Both the position numbers and the translations under genes were made by a program. Positions 33,988 to 40,057 of a stretch of DNA of 40,057 bases are shown piece after piece. Origin of the DNA: Methylobacillus sp. (GTDB taxonomy: Bacteria; Pseudomonadota; Gammaproteobacteria; Burkholderiales; Burkholderiaceae_C); the NCBI GenBank assembly GCA_018607835.1, contig JABBAS010000071.1, positions 11,957 through 52,013 of the forward strand, written 5' to 3'. The number at the start of each line of letters is the position of its first letter. Position 1 is the stretch's first letter. The notes beneath the pieces were generated by a model. That model saw only the letters and a list, made by a program, of their open reading frames with translations, was not told where the DNA came from and did not search any database.

Positions 33988-34887
33988 GTGCCCCACTACT
34001 ACGACCTGCTCGCCCTGGGGGCCGCCACCTGCTGGGCGGCCAGCGGCCTACTCTCTGCCGAGCCTTCCAAGCATTTGGGTGCCATCGCGTATGTGCGCTG
34101 GCGCATGCTGAGTGTGGCCGTGCTGATGTGGGTGCTTGTATGCATGTTCTCCAAGCTACCGCCGTTGGCTTGGAGTAGTTGGGGCATCATGGCGTTGAGC
34201 GGCTTTATTGGCATCTTTTTTGGTGACTCCGCCTTGTTCGCCGCAATGAACCGATTGGGCCCCAGACGCACAGGCGTGCTATTCGCCTCTCATGCGCTCT
34301 TTAGTGCCTTGTTGGGTTATGCCTTTCTGTCTGAGCGCTTAGGTGCGCAAGTCTATGTCGGTGCATCGCTCACCGTGATCGGTGTGATGGTGGCCATCGC
34401 TTGGGGACAACACAAAACGGGGGGCCACCCATGGGACGCCGCCCCGAGCACCGGCGTTGGGGTGGGCTTGGCACTGATTGCCGCATGTGCGCAAGCATTG
34501 GGGGCACTCATTGCAAAACCCGTGATGCAAGCAGATGTTGGCTTCGACCCCGTGCTCGCCTCGGCTGTTCGCGTCACCACCGCGCTACTGGCCTTTGGGG
34601 TGCTGTATGCACTCAGCCCACGTTACAGCCGTGCGCACCATCCCCTCAACTGGACGGTGTTTCGACAGACCCTTGTGAGCGGGTGGATTGGTATGGGACT
34701 CGGTATGGGCCTGCTACTGTGGGCCTTGCGGGAAGGGCCGGTTGGCAGCGTGGGCGTGCTGTCAGGCTTATCACCCGTGTTGATTTTGCCTATGCTGTGG
34801 TGGCAATTTGGTCGCGCCCCTGCCATCGGTGCATGGCTAGGTGCTGGGCTCGCGGTAGCGGGTACCGCTCTGGTGATTGCACGCTAG
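33988..34887 (+). CDS. EamA-family (DMT) transporter, second copy
   Basis: A 299-residue membrane protein with two EamA repeats, the first closing at YAFLSERLGAQVYVGASLTVIG and the second at GLSPVLILPMLWW. The start codon is GTG at 33988. It is only distantly like the other DMT protein in the window, so this is not a recent duplication. It follows the NodJ-like gene by 51 bases and may belong to its transcript. The substrate is unknown. It ends three bases before the convergent methyltransferase gene. Confidence 0.88.
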   Translation: MPHYYDLLALGAATCWAASGLLSAEPSKHLGAIAYVRWRMLSVAVLMWVLVCMFSKLPPLAWSSWGIMALSGFIGIFFGDSALFAAMNRLGPRRTGVLFASHALFSALLGYAFLSERLGAQVYVGASLTVIGVMVAIAWGQHKTGGHPWDAAPSTGVGVGLALIAACAQALGALIAKPVMQADVGFDPVLASAVRVTTALLAFGVLYALSPRYSRAHHPLNWTVFRQTLVSGWIGMGLGMGLLLWALREGPVGSVGVLSGLSPVLILPMLWWQFGRAPAIGAWLGAGLAVAGTALVIAR

Positions 34888-34890
34888 CCA

Positions 34891-35793
34891 CTACGCCAAC
34901 GTGCGAGGTGCCACGGAGGCGAAGCGTGCGTGCATATCGCTCAAGCCCATCTCCGCCAAAATGGCATCGATACGCGCTTGCGCCTGCGGGTTGGCGCGGC
35001 CGGTGCGCTTTGCCAAAATCAACTCATTTTTCATCGAGTGCTCCCAACCCACCAGCTCAGTCACCGTCACGGTATAGCCGCTGGCTTCTAAACGTAGGCA
35101 ACGCAAAACGTTGGTGATTTGGCTCCCAAACTCACGGGTGTGCAGCGGGTGACGCCACAACTCCGACAACGGCGTTTTGGCCATTTTTAACCCCCGGTTT
35201 TGCCGCAGCACACTGGCCATCTCCGCTTGACAGCACGGCACCAACACCATCGCGTGCGCCTGTCGCGCCAGTCCAAACGCAATGGCATCATCGGTGGCCG
35301 TATCACAGGCATGCAAGGCCGTCACCACGTCGACCACCTTGGCAATGCGCTCATCAGTCATCGCTTGCGCCACGCTGAGTGCATGAAAACGCATGCGCTC
35401 AAAGCCCAGCGACTGCGCCAGCGCGCTTGACTTCTCGACCAACTCTTCCCGGGTCTCAATCCCGATCACCTCGCCCAGCCCCAAATCCTTGAGTACCAGG
35501 TCATACAAAATAAAGCCCAAGTAGGACTTGCCAGCCCCATGGTCGACCAAACTCACGTTGCCGCGCGCCTGTACCGCCTCGGTGAGCAAGGGCTCTATAA
35601 ATTGCACCAAGTGATAAACCTGCTTGAGCTTGCGACGCGTGTCTTGGTTAATGCGACCGTCTCGGGTCAAGATGTGCAAGGCCTGCAACAAGGCGACGGA
35701 CTGCCCCGCCCGTAACTCGGGTAATTGCGCACTCAAGGTGTTCACGGGCTTCACCACGGTCTGATCGCTGTGTTGGTTGCGTTTTTTGGGCAT
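34891..35793 (-). CDS. Class I SAM-dependent methyltransferase (Methyltransf_32-like)
   Basis: A 300-residue protein with a Rossmann-type methyltransferase core. Motif I is SLVDHGAGKSYLGFIL near residue 90 and the following acidic strand is VIGIETREELVEK. ALHACDTATDDAIAFGL and VLVPCCQAEMASVL match Pfam Methyltransf_32, whose CCH/CCQ motif appears in tRNA-related and uncharacterised enzymes. A Lys/Arg-rich first ten residues may help RNA binding, which is inference. It diverges from the SrkA-type kinase gene. The substrate is unknown. Confidence 0.8.
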   Translation of the reverse strand: MPKKRNQHSDQTVVKPVNTLSAQLPELRAGQSVALLQALHILTRDGRINQDTRRKLKQVYHLVQFIEPLLTEAVQARGNVSLVDHGAGKSYLGFILYDLVLKDLGLGEVIGIETREELVEKSSALAQSLGFERMRFHALSVAQAMTDERIAKVVDVVTALHACDTATDDAIAFGLARQAHAMVLVPCCQAEMASVLRQNRGLKMAKTPLSELWRHPLHTREFGSQITNVLRCLRLEASGYTVTVTELVGWEHSMKNELILAKRTGRANPQAQARIDAILAEMGLSDMHARFASVAPRTLA

Positions 35794-35885
35794 GGCGTCA
35801 TCATAAAGCCGCTCACCGCTATAGACACCACTGAGCGCGCCGTACCGTCCAATTGCTTGACCCGGGAACTGTCATACTCCATGCC

Positions 35886-36887
35886 ATGAACGATGCCCCC
35901 AGACACGCTTACGAGCCGCTCACCCCCGACGTCATGCTGGATGCACTGGCCCACATCGGTCTGGTCGGTGATGGCCGCATCATGGCACTCAGCTCGTACG
36001 AAAACCGCGTCGTCCAATGCCACCTGGATCACGCACCGGATGATGTGGTGAGCCCCGTTGTCGCCAAGTTTTACCGCCCGCAGCGCTGGAGCGATGCCGC
36101 CATACAAGAAGAACACGACTTCGCATGGGCCTTGGCCGATGCCGAGGTGCCTATGGTGGCCCCGTTGCGTTTGCAAGGCGCCACCTGTCATCAGTTCCAA
36201 GGCTTTCGGTTTTCTGTGAGTCCCCGCAAAGGCGGGCGCCGCCCCGAGCTAGACGATTGGGAGGTACTGGAGTGGATTGGTCGCCTCATGGCACGCTTAC
36301 ACAACGTCGGCGCGGTGCAACCGTTCGCCCACCGTCCCGCGCTATCGCCCACGACCTTTGGGCAGGCATCCAAAGACGCGCTGATACAGCTCAACGCCTT
36401 GCCCATGGACGTGGAGACGGCGTGGCTAGCGGTCTACGAACAGGCCATGGCCCACATCACGGCGGCTTGGGCCGGGTTTGAAGGGCAGCACATCCGCCTG
36501 CACGGCGACTGCCATCCCGGCAATATTTTGTGGACCCCCGATCATGGGCCGCACTTTGTTGATTTAGATGACGCCCGCAGCGGACCATCCGTACAAGACC
36601 TGTGGATGCTCCTGTCGGGCGACCGCGCGCAACAAACGTCTGCGCTCAGTGCGGTACTGGAAGGCTACGAGCAACTGCGCCCGTTCGACCGCCGGGAACT
36701 GCGGCTCATCGAGCCCCTGCGCACGCTCAGAATGATTCACTACAGCGCGTGGTTGGCGCGGCGTTGGGACGACCCGGCCTTTACCGTCAACTTCCCGTGG
36801 TTTGGTACATCCGACTATTGGCACGGCCAAGTCGGCTTGCTACAAGACCAAATCGAAGCCATGGAAAAGCCCCCGCTCACCGTGTGA
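35886..36887 (+). CDS. srkA: SrkA/YihE-type stress response kinase
   Basis: A 333-residue aminoglycoside-phosphotransferase-like kinase. The catalytic loop HGDCHPGN is at residues 206-213 with Asp208 and Asn213, and the metal-binding block VDLDDA at 225-230. Its length and N-terminus (YEPLTPDVMLDALAHIGL) fit E. coli SrkA, a Ser/Thr kinase that protects against envelope- and ROS-linked death. ATG 35886 is chosen over a TTG at 35853; no good ribosome site is visible. Its last codons overlap the probable htpG terminator on the opposite strand. Confidence 0.92.
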   Translation: MNDAPRHAYEPLTPDVMLDALAHIGLVGDGRIMALSSYENRVVQCHLDHAPDDVVSPVVAKFYRPQRWSDAAIQEEHDFAWALADAEVPMVAPLRLQGATCHQFQGFRFSVSPRKGGRRPELDDWEVLEWIGRLMARLHNVGAVQPFAHRPALSPTTFGQASKDALIQLNALPMDVETAWLAVYEQAMAHITAAWAGFEGQHIRLHGDCHPGNILWTPDHGPHFVDLDDARSGPSVQDLWMLLSGDRAQQTSALSAVLEGYEQLRPFDRRELRLIEPLRTLRMIHYSAWLARRWDDPAFTVNFPWFGTSDYWHGQVGLLQDQIEAMEKPPLTV

Positions 36888-36896
36888 TTGGGGGCT
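36865..36896 (-). terminator. Likely htpG terminator
   Basis: On the minus strand AGCCCCC (36890-36896) pairs with GGGGGCT (36868-36874) across a 15-base loop and is followed by TTTT. It lies 30 bases beyond the htpG stop and overlaps the end of the convergent srkA. The loop is long and the T run short, so efficiency may be moderate. Confidence 0.6.
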
Positions 36897-36925
36897 GATA
36901 GCGCCGGCGGAAGCTGCGTTGCCGC

Positions 36926-38884
36926 TTAGGCCAGCAAACTGTTCACACGGCGTACATAGCTGGCGGGGTCTTCGGGCAAGCCCCCCTCAGCCAACAACGC
37001 TTGGTCAAACAAAATATGCGCCATGTCATCAAAGGCGTCGGTTGCAAGCAGCTTTTTCACCAGGGGGTGGTCTGTATTGACTTCCAAAATAGGCTTGACC
37101 TCCGGTGCCGTCTGCCCGGCCTGCTTGAGCAAGCGCGCCAACTGCGTGGAATATTCACCATCTTCAACCACCAAGCAGGCGGGGCTATCGACCAAGCGTG
37201 TCGTGACACGCACGTCTTTGGCCTTGTCCTGCAACGCCGTCTTGAGCTTGTCTAGCGTTGGTTTAAACGATTCCGCCGCGGTCTCAGCGGCCTTTTTTTC
37301 GTCTTCGTCCTGCAACTTGCCTAAGTCAACGGCCCCTTTGGCAACGCTTTGCAGGGGGGTATCTTCAAACGCTTGCAAGAAGGACAACGCCCACTCATCA
37401 ACGCGATCCGTCATCAGCAGCACCTCAATGCCCTTTTTCTTGAAGACCTCTAATTGCGGGCTGTTCTTTGCCGCCGCCATGGAGTCGCCGGTGATGTAGT
37501 AGATCGCGTCTTGACCTTCCTTCATGCGTGCTTTGTAGGCAGCGAAGCTCACGGAGACCGTATCAGTCGTCGAGGTTGCAAAACGCAACAGGCCCGCCAA
37601 CTTGTCGCGGTTCGCGAAATCTTCGCCCAAGCCTTCTTTTAAGACCGCGCCAAACTCAGCGTAAAAGGCGTTGTAGTCGTAACCGTCTGCATCTTCTGTG
37701 TGGCCCTCTGCTGCGTCGCTCACATCCGTTACATCGGTAACCTCATCGCTGTCTGGTGCGGCCGCTTTCGGTGCAGATTTCTTCGCCAAGTCTTCCAACA
37801 TCGTGAGCACACGGCGGGTATTGCCCTCGCGGATGGCGCGCACATCACGGCTTTCTTGCAACAACTCACGGCTCACATTAAGTGGCAGGTCCGCGCTGTC
37901 GACCACGCCGTTGACAAAGCGCAGGTAGTTGGGCATCAAGGTCTCTGCTTCGCCCGTGATGAATACACGCTTCACATACAACTTCAGGCCCGGCTTGCTG
38001 TCACGGCTCCACAAGTCTTGGTTCGCCTTCTTTGGTAAAAACAACAACTGCGTGTACTCGGTGCTGCCCTCAACGCGGTTGTGCGACCACATCAGCGGAT
38101 CTTGCTGGTCGTTGCTGAGGTTTTTGTAAAACGCCTTGTACTGCTCGTCGGTAATGTCTTTCTTAGCGCGTGTCCACAGCGCACTGGCAGAGTTCACCGC
38201 CTCCCACTCGTCAGTCAAGACATTTTCTTTTTTCTCGTCGTCCCACTGCTCCTTGGGCATCAAAATAGGCAGGCTGATGTGGTCTGAGTAAGTGCCAATG
38301 ACCGACTTCAACTTCCAAAACGACAGGTATTCGGTTTTGTCTTCGCGCAGGTGCAAGGTAATGCTGGTGCCGCGCTGTGCGCGCTCAATCGCCTCCACCT
38401 CAAACTCTCCCGTCCCGCCACTCACCCAACGCACACCGTCGCTTGTGGGGGCGCCGGCACGGCGTGATTCAACGGTAATGCGCTCGGCCACGATATAGCC
38501 GGAGTAAAAGCCCACACCGAACTGACCGATCAGCTGCGAGTCCTTCTTTTGATCACCCGACAGCTTGCTCACGAAGTCGCGCGTACCGCTCTTGGCAATC
38601 GTTCCGAGGTTATCAATCGCCTCTTGTGCACTCAAGCCAATGCCGTTATCGGCAATGGTGATGGTCTTGGCTTCCTTGTCGAAGGATACGCGGATGTCCA
38701 ACTCAGGCGCGTCTTCAAACAGCGCAGAGTCGTTGAGCGCCTCGAAGCGCAACTTGTCGCATGCGTCTGAGGCGTTAGACACCAACTCGCGCACGAAAAT
38801 ATCGGGATTGGAATACAGCGAGTGCGTCACCAAATGCAGTAACTGCGCTACTTCGGCCTGAAAGGCATGGGTTTTCTTGGTCAT
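36926..38884 (-). CDS. htpG: Molecular chaperone HtpG (Hsp90)
   Basis: A 652-residue Hsp90. The N-terminal GHKL ATPase domain has [25 protein letters not shown] and [14 protein letters not shown], followed by the middle domain with [13 protein letters not shown] and a C-terminal dimerisation domain. It is some 28 residues longer than E. coli HtpG because of an acidic, repetitive insertion (VTDVTDVSD) near residues 365-405 of the middle domain. It acts in the cytoplasm on client proteins during heat shock. A sigma-32-type promoter lies upstream. Confidence 0.97.
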   Translation of the reverse strand: MTKKTHAFQAEVAQLLHLVTHSLYSNPDIFVRELVSNASDACDKLRFEALNDSALFEDAPELDIRVSFDKEAKTITIADNGIGLSAQEAIDNLGTIAKSGTRDFVSKLSGDQKKDSQLIGQFGVGFYSGYIVAERITVESRRAGAPTSDGVRWVSGGTGEFEVEAIERAQRGTSITLHLREDKTEYLSFWKLKSVIGTYSDHISLPILMPKEQWDDEKKENVLTDEWEAVNSASALWTRAKKDITDEQYKAFYKNLSNDQQDPLMWSHNRVEGSTEYTQLLFLPKKANQDLWSRDSKPGLKLYVKRVFITGEAETLMPNYLRFVNGVVDSADLPLNVSRELLQESRDVRAIREGNTRRVLTMLEDLAKKSAPKAAAPDSDEVTDVTDVSDAAEGHTEDADGYDYNAFYAEFGAVLKEGLGEDFANRDKLAGLLRFATSTTDTVSVSFAAYKARMKEGQDAIYYITGDSMAAAKNSPQLEVFKKKGIEVLLMTDRVDEWALSFLQAFEDTPLQSVAKGAVDLGKLQDEDEKKAAETAAESFKPTLDKLKTALQDKAKDVRVTTRLVDSPACLVVEDGEYSTQLARLLKQAGQTAPEVKPILEVNTDHPLVKKLLATDAFDDMAHILFDQALLAEGGLPEDPASYVRRVNSLLA

Positions 38885-38950
38885 ACGTAAGTCGTAAAAA
38901 AATAGTGAAAAATGCAGATCGTGCCGGATGTTCCCGACGCGCTATTGCGT

Positions 38951-38978
38951 AGTTGGAGACGAGGCGCTCTTTTTCAAG
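38951..38978 (-). promoter_or_regulatory. Sigma-32 heat-shock promoter of htpG
   Basis: On the minus strand CTTGAAA (38972-38978) matches the sigma-32 -35 consensus exactly. After 13 bases CTCCAACT (38951-38958) is close to the -10 consensus CCCCATNT. Transcription would begin near 38944 and give a leader of about 60 bases before the htpG ATG. HtpG is a classical sigma-32 target, which supports the call. Confidence 0.8.
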
Positions 38979-39006
38979 AGTCCCCCATCCGGCAAAGTCT
39001 GGGGGC

Positions 39007-40057
39007 TTAGAAGCGTTCGGTTGGCCCCAAATAGCGCCACTGACCGACAGGGAGTTGGGCGAGGTTGATGGAGCCAATGCGCACACGCTTCAAGCCCACG
39101 ACTTTTAAGCCCACTTGCTCGCACATACGGCGAATTTGGCGCTTCTTCCCTTCGCGCAAGACAAATCGTAACTGCTCCGTATTTTGCCAACTCACCTTGG
39201 CGGGCTTCAGCACCTGGTTGTCCAGCAGCAAACCCTCACGCAACAACGCCAAGCGCTCTTCTGGGAACTCCGCTTGCACGTCTTTCTCAACCGGGGCATC
39301 GGCACCGTCGCCAATCCAAATGACGCGCACCAAATACTCTTTTTCAATGTTGGAGTTCTCCCCAATGAGCGTGCGCGCGATGATGCCGTTTTGGGTAAAC
39401 ACAATGAGACCGGTCGAGTCAATGTCCAAGCGCCCTGCTGGCGCCAAGCCACGCGTGAAGCGGGCTTGGAAGCGCGTGCGTGTGGGGTCTTCCGTCCACT
39501 GCGATTGCGGGCCAATAAGGGTGGCAGCGCTCTCATGGCCGTCTTCGGGCAAACCACTCACATAGCCCATGGGCTTGTGTAGCAAGATGGTGACCTGTTG
39601 GGCTTGCTCGGCATGGGCATCGGGCGAGACATCAATACGGTCCTCCTCGGAGACGGTTTGCCCCATTTCGCCCACCTCACCGTTAACCAGCACCCAACCG
39701 TTGTCAATCCACTGATCCCCCTCCCGGCGGGAGCACAGCCCCAACTCGGCCAATCGCTTGTTCAAGCGAACGCCGCCCGCTTTCTCAGCGTCTGTTTTAG
39801 GACCTTGGTGGTGCGCTTGTGCGATGGGCTGCGCTGGCGGTGCATATTGGCTGCGCATGGGCGCGGACGTGTGATCGCGTGCGTCGCGACTTCTCTCAGG
39901 AGGACGGCTGTCAAAGCGCCGCTCGGGCGGCCGCTCACGTCCCGCACGATCACCACGCGATGCCTCCCCCCAACCGCGATCATCGCCTCGCTGGTTGCCG
40001 CTGTCGTGGCTTGGGCCATAGGGCCGGCGCTCATCACGTCGGTCATCACGTCGGTCA
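39007..40057 (-). CDS. Pseudouridine synthase, RsuA/RluB/E/F family, 5' end beyond window
   Basis: An rRNA or tRNA pseudouridine synthase. An S4 domain (LNKRLAELGLCSRREGDQWI) is followed by the catalytic domain with Asp in APAGRLDIDSTGLIVFT and the C-terminal GKKRQIRRMCEQVGLKVVGLKRVRIG. The last block resembles RluF most. An ATG at 39858 would begin the conserved part, but it has no ribosome site, and the same frame stays open to the window edge, encoding an Arg/Asp/Gly/Pro-rich stretch with repeated PPER and DRRD units. Such disordered tails are known in betaproteobacterial members, so the real start is probably beyond 40057. Confidence 0.88.
   Translation of the reverse strand, partial: DRRDDRRDERRPYGPSHDSGNQRGDDRGWGEASRGDRAGRERPPERRFDSRPPERSRDARDHTSAPMRSQYAPPAQPIAQAHHQGPKTDAEKAGGVRLNKRLAELGLCSRREGDQWIDNGWVLVNGEVGEMGQTVSEEDRIDVSPDAHAEQAQQVTILLHKPMGYVSGLPEDGHESAATLIGPQSQWTEDPTRTRFQARFTRGLAPAGRLDIDSTGLIVFTQNGIIARTLIGENSNIEKEYLVRVIWIGDGADAPVEKDVQAEFPEERLALLREGLLLDNQVLKPAKVSWQNTEQLRFVLREGKKRQIRRMCEQVGLKVVGLKRVRIGSINLAQLPVGQWRYLGPTERF
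40031..40057. repeat. Twelve-base tandem repeat at right edge
   Basis: The unit TCATCACGTCGG is repeated 2.25 times and cut off by the window end. It is in phase with the pseudouridine synthase frame (minus strand), encoding the four-residue unit Asp-Arg-Arg-Asp. It likely continues outside the window and could vary in copy number between strains. Confidence 0.8.

Noticed and set aside
34401-35117. A 238-codon plus-strand open frame
   Set aside because: It overlaps the second DMT transporter in another frame and then the antisense of the methyltransferase gene; both of those have clear family motifs.
38966-38980. CTCTT-GAAA-AAGAG stem as a terminator for the pseudouridine synthase
   Set aside because: No T tract follows and the same bases form an excellent sigma-32 -35 element for htpG.
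1-40057. tRNA/rRNA genes, CRISPR arrays, insertion sequences, prophage or toxin-antitoxin genes
   Set aside because: I found no transposase, integrase, spaced direct-repeat array or cloverleaf-like element; spacers are short and explained by promoters, hairpins or nothing visible.

Overview
The window looks like a chromosomal segment of a Burkholderiales-type betaproteobacterium. The inference rests on moderately GC-rich DNA, an argB-slmA pair, a coaX of the Bordetella/Burkholderia type, a fused isobutyryl-CoA mutase (IcmF), a NodI/NodJ-like ABC exporter and an RsuA-family pseudouridine synthase with a long charged tail. I cannot name a genus. About 36 protein genes are packed with short spacers. 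I see no tRNA, rRNA, CRISPR, insertion sequence or prophage, and no gap between genes exceeds about 200 bases.

Left part (1-10.4 kb): a YciA-type acyl-CoA thioesterase, a secreted DsrE-like protein, a PaaI-type thioesterase and a Ca2+/Na+ antiporter lead into a minus-strand beta-oxidation operon. In transcription order the operon is a TetR regulator, a long acyl-CoA dehydrogenase, a small exported DUF2147 protein, a FadN-type hydroxyacyl-CoA dehydrogenase/hydratase, a thiolase, and a crotonase-fold protein whose active site looks like an enoyl-CoA isomerase. A perfect 14-bp palindrome just before tetR is the likely operator for the whole operon.

Middle (10.4-19.3 kb): slmA and argB, a bacterial acyl-CoA-binding protein, a lone molybdopterin oxidoreductase, an M20 amidohydrolase and coaX. 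A sulfur module follows: a CsoR-family repressor and a metallo-beta-lactamase/rhodanese protein on the minus strand, diverging from two YeeE/YedE half-transporters. Between them, a TACT-G6-AGTA operator sits in the spacer of a near-consensus minus-strand promoter.

Right part (19.4-40 kb): icmF, preceded by a 16-bp palindromic operator, then corA, murI, a secreted MBL hydrolase divergent from a BT1-like permease across a palindromic promoter, 3-hydroxybutyryl-CoA dehydrogenase, AMP nucleosidase, two DMT exporters, phosphatidylserine decarboxylase, the NodIJ-like exporter, a methyltransferase, an SrkA-type kinase, and htpG behind a recognisable sigma-32 promoter. The last gene, a pseudouridine synthase, runs off the right edge through an Arg/Asp/Gly-rich tail.

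A common theme is acyl-CoA handling: thioesterases, the beta-oxidation operon, ACBP, IcmF (isobutyryl-CoA to butyryl-CoA) and 3-hydroxybutyryl-CoA dehydrogenase could together degrade fatty acids and branched short acyl-CoAs. I find no clearly new multi-gene system. The points most worth checking are the sulfur-responsive promoter and its variant-cysteine regulator, the likely mis-annotated isomerase, the exported DUF2147 protein inside the beta-oxidation operon, and the unassigned palindromic promoter at 25.8 kb.
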